A stretch of 49,492 nt of DNA from Chara braunii (GCA_003427395.1 BFEA01000237.1:1354312-1403803); one strand, 5' to 3'; counted from the stretch's first letter, positions 30,801 through 42,289 are shown. Made by a program: numbers and translations. Notes: generated by a model not told the origin, from the letters alone.

Positions 30801-32689
30801 GCGGCGCATGTGACTTATCACTTAACAAGTGTAGTGTGAGTGAGGTCTATCGAGGTTGCGTGTGCCGTCGACAAGACGACCATACTTCTCTATGTCCATA
30901 CCATGCCGCTTTCGAATGGTATTATGTCGTCATTGCTCGTCAGAGCCGATTGCGCCCCCCCTTGACGTCCACTTAGCAGGCGCACCCATACAACTCTGGT
31001 GTACCATACCTATAGAGCCTCATCTACAACCGAGTGAATTGCGGTTTACCCCTTTGGCTACCACATCAATGGTTTCTCAGTCCCTCGTAGACGCAACTCT
31101 TTCTTCATCGCCGTTTGTCTAGATACTGTTTGCTTCCCAGCATGCCATTGTCTTTACTCCTTCTATATCCCTGACATGTCGCACACTTTGCACAACTTCT
31201 CGTAGTGTTGAGATAACGATTAAGGACTCAAACGATGTTGTCTCATCTCTCTTGGACTTAAACATTATTCAAGCTTGTAAAAAGCGGTTTGCCAGACACA
31301 TGCATGTGACGGATCGTCTTGCCTTTCTAACGGTTGATCCAGATCGGACCCTGTCTATTGTCCCTATGCATATCGGGATATGTATCAAGGGCAAACTATG
31401 TTGTATAAGACTTCGGCTCATAGGGTGATTCGATTCATCCAAACGTTATCAAGGAGGCTCATCTTCCTACCACTAGGTCTTGCTCTTCTATCTTTGTTAC
31501 CCTTTCTATAATAAGACACTAAGCTTCTTCGATCCAATGGTCCTTAACCTTCGTTCTTCTCTCCCCTGATGTCGAATACTAGCCGCTCAGTTTCATGATT
31601 TCATTTTTCTGTGCATTTCGATGTAACGGTGTCGGCCCGAATACCCTTACAAGGGTATTGGGGCACATTTTTGCATATTGCAAAAGGTGCGTTTTTTACA
31701 ATACTCGAGAGAGTGACCCATTTCCGTTTGACCATAACCAATTCTCAGGGGTTGGGAACGACACGGACTTCTGATCTGATTAGAGAGTGTGTGGGCGTGC
31801 ACTTCGAGGGCACAAATGGGTTTTGGGCGGACATTGGATATGTTTATGAGAGCGGTGTCCGCACGTGGTATCGTGAACTAGAAAACGAGTGTGAAGAAAC
31901 TGCAGTAGCGCATGTGCTGCGCATTCGTGTTCGAAACCGACATTTGATGATCGGGGCTAGGACTTAGTAATCAGATCCGCTTGACTTACTTGCTACGACA
32001 CTAGGGTCAATGAGGTGCAGAGTGCCTAGCTTCCTAGGCCAACCATGATATTGATCAACAGTAAAAGCCACGGACGGCACCATAAAAGTCGGGGTTTTTC
32101 CGACACTTAGGTGGTAAAATGCGTTTTTTCGGGGAAGGTAGCTTAGTGAGAAAATGAAAGTTTTTGGGTATCGGCGCGGTTGTGCCGCACGCACGACAGC
32201 GGCAGGTGAAATTGATATCTTCATGCAGCAGGGGTCGGTGCATAGGAGCCATAGAAATTAGCAGTGTGCCAAAGTACAACCTTTAGTGCAGTTCGACAGG
32301 CGTAGGTCTGGACCGAATGTTTTTATAACCAAGTCTGGGCCTCCTACACCCAGACTTGGGCTTAGCCCTATAGGTTACAACTTTGGACTGAAACTACGAA
32401 AATCCGGGGGTCGAGGCCAGCAGCCGACAACGAATGAGCAGTGGAGCGCCCGGAAGAAAAACTTAGGGGTTGAGGGTTCCGCGGGACTATCCCCCTTAAT
32501 TTTGTTGAGGAGTCCGATAGCGGGCCGATAGGCAGGACCGAGGATAGGGTTCCAACGATCCTCTCCTCCTTGCCTCTCTTTCCGTTTTTTCTTATTTATT
32601 ATTATTATTATTATTAGTTTATTTATCTTTTCTTCTTATTTATTTTCGTCCCATTTTGGGACGCGGCCCAGTATCGATGTCGGGAGAGG
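30801..32689. other. gene-free stretch, probably decayed retroelement at its start
   Basis: Frames up to about 31590 are broken and may continue the dead element. A 118-codon frame at 31611-31967 has no recognisable domain. A TTA repeat lies near 32597-32618. Confidence 0.4.
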
Positions 32690-32790
32690 TCGTGAAACCC
32701 AAGAGCCCAGCCCAGTGGGTACACCCACGAACTGTTGAAATACAGACCAATGTTCGAACCGAGGTGGTGGAACTTGGTTGATGAGTAAAA
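32690..32790 (+). mobile_element. tRNA-derived SINE, ACTGTTGAAATACAGACC family, copy 1
   Basis: An A-box-like CAGCCCAGTGGGTA (about 32708-32721) is followed at tRNA spacing by a B-box-like TGTTCGAACCG (about 32751-32761). Between them ACGAACTGTTGAAATACAGA matches the copy at 44660-44775. Confidence 0.55.
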
Positions 32791-35700
32791 CCCAATATTC
32801 TGAATTGCCTGAGGCCGATCAGTTTTCATGTTGATACCTCAAGACCGATACCTTACTTAAGACAACAGACCCGATGATATCGGGTCGCTGCTTGCTGACT
32901 CGCTGCTAGAACTGAAAACGAGCCACTGGTGCGTTACTGCGTAGCGAGGGATGTGGGCGCGCTGACAGAAGACGAAGAGAAAGGAATCCAGGGAATTGAC
33001 GAAGAAGGAAGGGAGGTGAGGTACTTACCTGGTCGATAGGAGTGAGAGTTTGGAGGCGAGTGAAGCATGGACAAGCGATGGGGGATGAACCGAAAGTCGA
33101 GCTGCGGTGCCAAGCAGTGCGTTAAATGGGAGAAGGAATCCGAAATGCACCGGACCGAGATTTCAACCAGATGCATTAAGCTCAAACAAGAAGGTGCCAG
33201 CGAGGGAGGTGACCGGTGAGGCGGGGAAGGCTCCAAGAAGAAACAAAGGAAGCTTACCTGACATTGGAACTGGCCGTGTGCGCTCTTCGACTCGCTCTGT
33301 TTGTTTACTAAACGAGTATCAGGACAACCCTGGTGGCCAGGTGCATCAACAAGAAGACGATGATAGCAGAAGTGGGCATGGCGGGATAAGAGAAGGGATT
33401 TCCCTTCCGATCCTCAATGGAAACGGGTGCGGAAAGATGGTGATTGGGGATTTTTGAGTAGGGCGCGTATAATGGTAGCGGAACTTTTGATGATAGTATA
33501 CTGGTAGTAGAGTTAGAAGGGGAAAATCATTGTGCACAAGAGTTGAAAAGGGCGATGAGAAGGAAGGGCGACAGAGATTTTTGATGCATCTCGGTCGTTT
33601 CTCGTCTGATTTGGACGAACCAAGCTGCTATCTAGGGATTTTGAGGCGTTGGGAAGAGAAGTGCGCGTCAAATTTTGGGTTTGAGCGGCGGATTAGGCGA
33701 AATAGGCAAGACGAGCTACGCTCGGAAGAGGAGTTAGCAAGGTGCCGATGCATCTTGCCGTATTCTAGTGAAAGGGTCATCCTAAGTTTGTATATCCGAT
33801 AAATGTTGGAAAAGAGTCGTGCAATTATTATCCAAAAATGCCACTGTGATCCATTGATTGTCATCGTGATCCAATAGCTACTGATTTGATTCCGTTGCTG
33901 AATTCTGTCGAGATTCCGCTAAGTTCCGCTACACATGCTTGTCGTCGCGCTCACCACTATTGGTGTTGATCATCACGGATGCATTTTTTTAATCTAGTTT
34001 GGTACTTGCCGTCATGTCCACCATCGTGGTATAAGTCTTCATGCTCGTCGAGGTCGTCTTGGCCTCTCTCGTTATGATGGTCGCCTACAACCGAGCTACA
34101 CACCTAGTCGTCTTGTAGAGGGAGATGCATTCTCAGTTCACCGATTGGTAAAAGTCGCACAGGACCACGCATACGCGTACCAGAGAGAGAGAGAGAGAGA
34201 GAGAGCTCGTTATTGGAAGCTGGTAATGTAGGATGAACTGAAGAACGACAGGGAAAGGCAAATATGCGTTTGCCTCAGCAGTGCATCCTTCTGTGTTCTA
34301 GCGGAAGATTCACTCTCATTTTGTATACTTGGTGAGTAATGCACCTAGGATAGCGTTGTTGCTCGTAATTATGACCTGCATCCCAATAACCATCTTCTTG
34401 TTGCATGGGGTGCCCTCGTCATCGTTATCCTGAGGCTGCTGCATCTAAGTTTTATGCAACCTTGTTGCTAGGAAGGTTGTTAGTGCTGCACCTGCGTATT
34501 CGGGTATTGTACTTGAATATGAGTCTGCCGCAGAGTGCTACAATGCTTTGAGGTTCTATGTTTGAGCACTCAGGGGGCGTTGCTGTTGCGATCCAGGTTT
34601 GTGCCATTATTGCTAAACTAGGCTACTATTTGAGTTTGTTGCAACCAAACGTTGTTGCTGGGTGCCAGAAACGCGGCTAGGGAGGATCATAGTGGACGGT
34701 AGCTATTACTAAGGACCAGCCTTACAACGGTGTTTTGAGTTGTGCGGCTTCTGTTACTGAACGGTCTACGGCTACCGATGTGCATTCCGCTATGACACCG
34801 GTGTGCCCTTGCCAGTGCCATTGCTACACGCGACACCTACGTTACTTCGCTGCTAATGCCGATGCAACATCTGTCCTTGCTCCGATTGTTCCCGTGGACG
34901 TCAACAAATGATACTGTCCGCTAGAATAGTTGTATGATTGAAATTCGGGCATTATGCATTTGTTCTGCGATGATGACATGCTTACTATGCACGGACATTG
35001 TGCAGTCGCTGTACAAGTTACTGTGCATTCAACTAGGCCTTGGTAGACTTTAATGAGCACTGACTAAGCTGCTGTTGATTCACCTATTAAGTGCGGTATT
35101 GTGACTTGCTGTGCAATCGACTTACACTGCAGTCGGTCACTATGCGTTGTGGGGCTATTGCTGAGCACTGTTATTTTACTCAAATTACAACACTAAACCG
35201 CTATGTGCACTTCTTATTTGGCTAAGAGATTGACTGAGTTTCACCTATACTCTGGACAGAGTTCGGAGGATAATCTATGATAGAGCACAATTTTTTTCCA
35301 AGCCGCACTACGACAGCTCGGTTGGCGGGAACGACAGTGTGACTTGAGGGGGTGGTCGAGCACTATAAGGGGGGTTATTGCAGCAACTTCGAAGACTGTC
35401 AGGAGGCTGCTACTTGCGATTTGGCCGCGGTTTGGCCAGCTTCTGCCACGTTCCTGGCCGCCATTGCGGGCCGCTCAGGAGCTTGAAGATATCAAGGCGT
35501 CTGAAACCCCTCCTTTGCCTTTCTTCCTCTAGGTCTAGTCTAAGGTTACGAGAGGAAGGCGGCAGGCCGGATTGCAACCCGTAAGACCGCAGCAAGACCT
35601 TGTGGAAGGTCCACCCACCGATTGTGGGAGCTCTGCCGAAGCCCAGGTGGGGTTCTGGAGGCAGGTAACACTAAGGTATAATGCTCGTATTACGCGTGTG

Positions 35701-35884
35701 ATCCTTTCTCTTAATCTGTTTTACCGCTTGCTATTGTGTGCCTGTAAGTATGACTGAAAAAGTTAATTGTGCTTTTGTTTGTTTTGAATTCAGGACATGA
35801 TTTGAAACGTAAAATTGAAAAATATGTATGATGAAGTCAAATTATCTGTGTAAATTCAGACAGTTATTTGTTGTTATGTTGCGG
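32791..35884. other. gene-free stretch
   Basis: No gene recognised. It contains fragments of the dispersed GGTGTATCTT repeat (33738-33796 and 34285-34335, with TTCTAGYGRAAG and ATTCACTCTCATTTTGTATA) and a short GA run (34180-34205). A 116-codon frame at 33107-33457 shows no domain. Confidence 0.45.
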
Positions 35885-37302
35885 AGGCTGAGCGAACGTA
35901 TAAGTTGCAGGTTGTTCGGCCACACGCACCTGTTGCTTGTTTAGGCCGGGCTAGACTACTCATAAGTTGAGTAACCTAGTTCTACGCTATATGTCATTGT
36001 ATGAGTTGACTAGCCACACCATAAGTTGGTATGTTTTAGTTATATGCCTTTCGTCGTTTGTTCAGGCAGAGGCTGGACGCGTCATAAGTTGAGGTGGTTC
36101 AGTTCTTTGTGCACGCCAAATGTTTAGGTTGACCAGCCTCACCATAAGTTGGTGCGGTCCGGTCATACGCCTTATGTCAATTGTCTAGGCAGAAACTGAC
36201 AACACCATAAGTTGGTGTGGATCACTCCTATGCCTTATGTTTACTTATTTTGGCAGGCTAGTCACACCATAAGGTTGGTGTGACCAAGTCATGAGCCGTG
36301 AATATAAGTGGAACCTGAGTATACAATTTGATATAACTATATACTATATATCATTCATTGGCAGGTTGGACGCCATAAGTTGGAAGATCTAGCCATATAA
36401 ACCGGTAGCAGATAAAGCAGAGGAGGAAATAAAATTCAAAGTATAAAATTGAATGGTAACTTCGGGCAGGCTGACTCATCCATAAGTTGGGTAATTAGCC
36501 CTATACCCCTGATAACACAAAAGCAGAGAGGTATATAAAGCTTAGCTATTTATTTTTCTAAACATAACCAATGTTTGGGTGGGGATCCTCATAAGTTGAG
36601 GTGACCTGACCACTTGTTGCTTGTTTAGGCGGGCTAGACTACTCATAAGTTGAGTAACCTAGTTCTACGCTATATGTCATCGTGTGGGTTGGGTAGGTAC
36701 ATCATAAGTTGGTGTGTCCGGGTCATATGCCTTTCGTCATTTGTTCAAGCAAAGGTTGGACCCCTTATTAAGTTGAGATGGCTCAGTTATTTGTGTATGC
36801 CGAAAGTTTAGGCTAACCAACCTCACCATAAGTTGGTGCGGCCCGGTCATACGCCCTATGTTACTAAGAGGCTAGTCACATCATAAGTTGGTGTGGTGAG
36901 TTCTATGCCTTATATTTATTCGTTGAACATGGTTGTATTGAGAAGGCTGAACGAACGCATAAGTTGCGGGCTATTCGGTTATTCGCGTGCGTGGTTTTGT
37001 CTAAGCTGGGTTGGACTACTCATAAGTTGGGTAGCCTGGTTTTACGCCATATGTCAATGTTTGGGCTGGCTAGGCGCATCATAAGTTGGTGCGTTTTAGT
37101 CATATGCCTTTTGTCGTTTGTTCAAGCTAAGGCTGAACCCTCATAAGTTGAGGAGGTTCGGTTCTTTGTGTATACCGAGCGTTCAGGCTGATCAGCCTCA
37201 CCATAAGTTGGTGCGGCCCAATCATACGCCTTATGTCAATCGTCTAGGCATAAATTGGTCACACCATAAGTTGGTGTGATTTTGTCCTATGCCCTACGTA
37301 TA
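35885..37302 (+). repeat. array of about 21 hairpins with ATAAGTT loop and covarying stems
   Basis: Units of about 60 bp, each with the 7-nt loop ATAAGTT, at 35900, 35962, 36021, 36084, 36144, 36207, 36269 (ATAAGGTT), 36375, 36482, 36591, 36645, 36704, 36768 (variant), 36828, 36883, 36959, 37022, 37081, 37143, 37203 and 37266. The bases either side differ between units yet stay complementary: CACC/GGTG, TACTC/GAGTA, CCTC/GAGG, CGCATC/GGTGCG, GTCACACC/GGTGTGAC. A second, outer helix often follows (for example TGACC with GGTCA around the 36144 loop). Linkers carry TATGCCTTATGTCA and TTTAGGC-like sequence. Spacing is 54-63 bp except for about 107 bp in the middle (36269-36591). Six unit types recur in the same order about three times. 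Function unknown; not coding. Confidence 0.92.
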
Positions 37303-38417
37303 CTACGACCTCCTATGAAACTTCTCAAACCTTTGCCTATTCTTAATGGCCATGGTGAGTCAATGTCCATTGCCTTCACCGAACTGCGCAAGACTACTCC
37401 ACGTGGCATTAAACAGGTAATGATGTATGTTGATTGTTTCTCTAATTTGCTGGGTTTATTCTCTTAGCTGCTAAGGCCATAATACCTATGGTCAAAGAGC
37501 TGTTTGCCGAGAGGTGGATTAATATTCATCGGTGCCCAACCTCCATTGTTAGCAACAAAGACCCCAAATTTTGCAGCGATGAGTCGCAATCTTTTTGCAA
37601 AGACTATCTTCATTCTAGGTCACATATGACTTCTGATCTGCATCCTGAAGACAATGGACAAGCTGAAGTGATGAACCAGATTTTGTTTCACTTGCTGCAT
37701 CCTGTGATCACACCTGATCATCAGGACTAGGACAAAGACTTGTCCAAGGCACAACTGATGCATACCACGTTAGTTGACAGCAAGACAGGGTCTACACCCT
37801 ATAGGCTAGACTTTGCCCGAGATCCAAGACAACCTTTTGATAATCTTGTTAACAAGGCTAAGCCTAGACTAACTCCTCGGACTGCAAAATTCACCAAAAG
37901 TTATAAGAGACACCTAGAGAAAGCCAGACCTAACATGTTCAACACCTAGAAGAGGATGACCGAACAGGCTAATAAGCATCACTCTCCCTCTTCTATACGA
38001 CCAAGTCGCTCGGTCTGGGTGAAAACATCTGAACTAACTGATGAACATGGCATATCAAGAAAGTTCTTGTCTGTTTACTATGGACCATGGCAGGTGCTTG
38101 ATATTGTGGGGGCAGATCCATTTGAACCCTCCTATGTGCTTGTTGTACCCCCTCATATCAAGACCTAACCGGTCTTCCATGCCTAAAAACTACCTCCTTT
38201 CACTCCTGCTGATGCGTTTCCTTATAGGTCACTACAGTTTGAACCTCCTATCCCTGGAAAGGGATATGAAGTTGAGAGCATAGAGGATCGATGGGGCCCG
38301 GGCCGAGGCCCCGACTGCAAATACCTTGTGAAGTTTGGCTTCCAACCTCCCACAGAGAACCGTTGGTTTACAAGGAAGGAACTTCTCAAGTCTGCAAATT
38401 CAGTTGCGCGGTTCTAG
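37303..38417 (+). pseudogene. Ty3/gypsy chromovirus integrase with chromodomain, decayed
   Basis: The 3' end of a plant Ty3/gypsy pol gene. Similarity starts with LLKPLPI and the HGESMSIAF segment, where the first catalytic Asp of the DDE triad is replaced by Ala (codon 37372-37374), then YVDCFSN. A frameshift near 37465 moves to the frame reading LFAERWINIH, then NKDPKF (second Asp kept), then HPEDNGQAEVMNQ (Glu kept). The same frame continues through the integrase C-terminal region (SVWVKTSEL, YYGPWQVLDIVG) to a chromodomain (GYEVESIEDRWG, YLVKFGF, NRWFTRKELL). In-frame stops lie at 37728, 37947, 38166 and 38184, and the frame ends at 38415-38417. There is no gag, protease or reverse transcriptase immediately upstream; the hairpin array abuts the homology. 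Confidence 0.88.
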
Positions 38418-39626
38418 GAGGCTGAATAGAAAGGGCAATTGCTCATACGGTCTCCTTGTGGACACTCCTAGCTCGGGATCCTCGTTTTACGCAGGCCGTA
38501 CATCAAGTTCGTCATCTGTTCTCCTGGTCCAAGACTGTTCTCCTGGTCCAAGCCCTACGGGACTTGATCCCGTGACCTGCAGTTTGTACGTGTTATTTAC
38601 TAGCTTTAGAGTCCTACTAGGCTTGACATGTGAACCTGTCGCTAGTAGTCTCTATTCGGCAGTCTTAGGTCCTTCAGCCTTGCTGTTTTGTCCTTTTCTG
38701 GTCTTCTGGAAACTGGTAGGCTCGTAGATCTCCCTTGTGTGCATCTGAGTCTTGGGTCCCCTTAGTCTAGTTCCCATCTAGATGCAGGTAGGCAGATCTT
38801 GACTGTTTGACCATAGATGTGTGTGGTTTGTACGGTCAGATAGGTTTGTAGGTGACTGCTGTGCTGTAGGTCTACGGAAGTCGGGTAGAAGTAGGCAAAG
38901 GCCGAGAAGTCTGGGGTTCTTTTCTCTTTTTTTTCCGGGAGTGGCGACGGGAGTACAGGAGCGGGCACTATTTGCAGCGCTCAGTCTTCTTCCACTTCGA
39001 AGGGGAACTTGGGCAGCCATAGCTGGGGCGCCCTGCTGCTCGAGGAGGCAGCACCTGTAGTAGGTTTTCCAGGTGCTGATGCCACTGCCATCACGCTGCT
39101 GTTTGCAAGGGATGAAGGACGCCGTTGTTCATCAAGCAGCTTGTCGCTGGTTGCTGCCATACCAGGGCAGCCATCATCTTCTTCATGGAGGTTCACCTTC
39201 TTCTTCACGGTGGTTTGCGGCGCTGCAACTTCATATCTGGCTCATGCCAGATCAGCGCCTGAGCTCACAGGCTCAGGGCATGATGAGATGCTGTTTTCAA
39301 CAGTGGCCATCTTTGGAGGCTGGGGGTCATAGGGAGAAGGGGAAGTTTCACTGAAATTCGCTGAAGTGTATTGTTGGGGGTTAATTGGAGAAGGAACAGA
39401 TTTCGTGGTTGAGAGACTCTTGGAGTTATTCGGTTGACTACAGGAGAGAAGGGGGTGTAATAAATAATTGATTGAAACATTTTTCTCTCAATTTTTATAT
39501 CTGGCTTTGGCTTCCGCTGTGCAATATCTCTTCATGGTTATGATGTGAATCTTCTCTCCAGTCTGCCTGTCACTGCAGATGTGTATGGGAACATTTGAAT
39601 GCGGGTTTGAGTTGTGAATCAATCGA
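38418..39626. other. gene-free stretch, possibly retroelement 3' flank
   Basis: GTTCTCCTGGTCCAAG is tandemly duplicated at about 38518-38555. AATAAATAATTG near 39459 could be an old polyadenylation site of the retroelement. No LTR pair can be shown within the window. The short frames match nothing. Confidence 0.4.
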
Positions 39627-39633
39627 ACACACA

Positions 39634-39675
<42 letters not shown>
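39627..39675. repeat. (AC)n microsatellite
   Basis: About 24 AC units with one interruption. Confidence 0.96.
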
Positions 39676-39676
<1 letters not shown>

Positions 39677-39714
39677 ATGACACGTGTACTAAAATAAAAG
39701 AGGGAAAAAAGATG

Positions 39715-39814
39715 CTGTCTTTGCCACATAGAACACCCGGTCACTATAGCAGTATCTGGCGCAAGTTTGTCCGGACGGCCATAATGACCGCACCTTCTAT
39801 TTGGGTGAAGACAG
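39715..39814. mobile_element. foldback MITE, TTCACCC family, copy 3
   Basis: The left arm contains CTGTCTTTGCCACATAGAAC and CGGTCACTATAG; the right arm contains ATAATGACCG and ends TATTTGGGTGAAGACAG. It is the same layout as 1645-1749. Confidence 0.65.
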
Positions 39815-39848
39815 TACTGGTGGTGGTAGTAGGAGTAGGAGTAGTAGT

Positions 39849-40112
39849 ACCATAGCAGTTAGTATCATAGTAGTAGTAGTGGTAGTAATAACGAGGAATG
39901 GCAGTAGCACTAACAGGAGTGGTAGACTAAGTACTATGGAGCCCACAAGATGGGTTCTTGTAGAGGTGGAAAGGTCATCAACCATAGCAGTTAGTATCAT
40001 AGTAGTAGTAGTGGGTAGTAATAGCGAGGAATGGCAGTAGCATTAACAGGAGTGGTAGACCAAGTACTATGGAGCCCACAAGATGCGTTCTTGTAGAGGT
40101 GGAAAGGTCATC
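39849..40112. repeat. 132-bp tandem duplication
   Basis: Copies start at about 39849 and 39981 (ACCATAGCAGTTAGTATCAT) and end with GGTGGAAAGGTCATCA. They differ at only a few positions. Inside is a short GTAGTAGTAG run. Confidence 0.93.
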
Positions 40113-40656
40113 AAAGTGGATAAAAACGTCTGTTTTTCATTCCACCAGCTGGCCGAGGATCCAAATTTTTCATTCCTGCAAAGGCCGCAACCAGTACTGC
40201 CTTCATTTCCCAGAGGCCGGTACCGGTCACTTTCAGGCTCAAAAAAACACATTTTTTGGTTCGTCAAAACCGGCCTGGGTGAACGGTGGTTTCACAGCCT
40301 AATACAACCTTGGGCCCAGGTATGGATGATGGTACACCACTAGCCTGAGGTCAACCCATCTTGCACAACACTTGATTAAGGAGGTAATAGTGACAGTGTG
40401 TCCTGCGTGTAGCGGACATCATCTGCACTCAGTACTCCCATCTCCCCTGCCTGTTCCATCTCTGTAGCTGTTCTTCCATCTCTGCAGCCATGGCAGTATG
40501 GTTCCAATAAGTGGGAACGGTAGCAGCTATGACAGTATGGTTAGAGTAATAGTAGGAGCAGTAGTTCAGCCAGTGGTCAACGTAGAATCAACACTAAGTC
40601 CACGCACAAGGGAATCAGAAACACACCTGGCTGGGGTTGTTTGGCAGGTTCCTTAA

Positions 40657-40822
40657 GTCACTAGTACGTTTGGCGTCCGGTTTCGACAAGTCCTGGCCAG
40701 TACCCGAACTTTCAGGAGGCCGAGCCCGACGTTGATCAATCTGATCGGCGGCCGTCATTTCGTTTCGGGCTCCTGAAAGGTCGGAGGCCGAGCATTTTCG
40801 AACCGACAAAGGTACTGGGGTT
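40657..40822. mobile_element. TTAA-flanked MITE, complete copy
   Basis: 166 bp between TTAA at 40653-40656 and TTAA at 40823-40826. The left end is GTCACTAGTACGTTTGGCG; the reverse complement of the right end is AACCCCAGTACCTTTGTCGG. The body matches 19587-19742 closely. An inverted CTTTCAGGAGGCCGAG / CTCCTGAAAGGTCGGAGGCC pair sits inside. Confidence 0.8.
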
Positions 40823-42090
40823 TTAAAACAATTCTGGTCCAACCAGGAATCCATTCAGTGATCGGAGACTGGGAGGATTATGGCAGGCTTTCAAAATCTT
40901 CCCTCCCAACACTGGCAGACTACCTCCTCAGCACTGTTGGATGTGGCCTACTGGAGATAGCAGGGGGACATGGAGGAGGGCATCCCTCATGCTAGTGTTC
41001 GAAACGATCAATCACAATTGCCATTGGTTGCTAGACTCCTTAAACCATTCCCACGGAATGCCAGTCGGAGGTGGTAATCCATGCCCAGGACAACCCCCTA
41101 GCTGTTTCAGGCCCCCGCACAAGGTTTTTCCAGATTGGAACTCCTCTAACCCAACAGAACCTGCAGACGCAGTTGGAGCTCGTGTGTTTTCTCCCGTCAC
41201 ACGCAACAGAATGTCCACTACACGCAGAAGCCAATGATCGTCAGCCTCCGATAAACCACGGTCCTGTGGGGTCTACCCTTGCAGCTCCTGGTCAGCACGG
41301 AGGCGGTCCCAGGGATCTTACCTGTGGCGGTATGGCTGCCACGTGCTTGGGGTCTACCCTTGCAGCTCCTGGCCAGCAGGGAGGTGGTCACACGGATCTT
41401 CAAGCGCCCCAACACAGTGCTTGACCCGGTGCTCAAAGTGGAAGTTGAAGCAGTTGATCGATGGTGCGCCTCCTCAATAGTGAAAAAGTAGCAGGTAGGT
41501 ACTGCTGAGCACTCTGACAGCTTGCTCCCATAGCATGGGCCTTCAAGCAGCCATAAATTCTATGGATAGCCTTTACCTAGGTGTGCATATGTGACACTGT
41601 GGCCGTGTCTGGCGAGCATCCTCCAGTTTTCATCTGGTTGCTTCATTGCATGTGCGGTTGTGGGCGTCCTGTACATCCTCTTTTGCATTCCATGCTGTGA
41701 GAATAGCCCTGAGAAATGGGAACATCACGTTCCGGTGCATTCTCAAGGACCCTGTTGCAACAAGTTTGCATGCAAACACACTACGCGTTGTAGCCCCAGG
41801 CTTGTCCTCCCATGGATGTGGCAGCTGTGCAAACACTTGCTCATTGGCAAGAAATCACAACGTCAATCAGCGTTCGATAGATGAAGGCACTCTGGATATC
41901 CCTCTCGCGAGAACACACCATCATACCTCTTTGAGAGAGAACAGTGCATTGATTGGGCAAATACTTCAGTTTGCATCACATTATGACTTGCACTCTGCAA
42001 AATTGTGCAAATCCCTATTACAAGGACACAGCACAACATACTATCGACTAAATACGAAGCACACCTAGAAGTCAGCAGAAAGTAATTGAA
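40823..42090. other. gene-free stretch with a weak 97-codon frame
   Basis: GGGGTCTACCCTTGCAGCTC is repeated at 41268 and 41349 (81-bp period). A plus-strand frame at 41591-41884 encodes a hydrophobic span followed by a cysteine-rich tail, but it matches no family I recognise and has no second line of support. Confidence 0.4.
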
Positions 42091-42250
42091 ACATACGTCC
42101 TTGAGAAAACGGTGTCCTGTTGGGCAATCACAAGTGCCTCAAACGGCTGCATGATAGCACAGTGTTAAAAACATACGTTCTTGAGAAAAACAGTGTCTCC
42201 TGTTGGCCAATTGCAAGTGCCTCGCACAGCTGGCTGGTGATTTGCTATGC

Positions 42251-42288
<38 letters not shown>
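42091..42288. repeat. 80-bp tandem duplication and (CT)n
   Basis: ACATACGTYCTTGAGAAAA begins two diverged copies at 42091 and 42171. A CT run follows at 42254-42288. Confidence 0.85.

Positions 42289-42289
<1 letters not shown>

Noticed and set aside
35885-37302. Reading the array as CRISPR-like or as tRNA anticodon arms
   Set aside because: The sequence is eukaryotic, linkers are themselves repetitive, and the 7-nt loop has T after the would-be anticodon with no D or T arms, so neither model fits.
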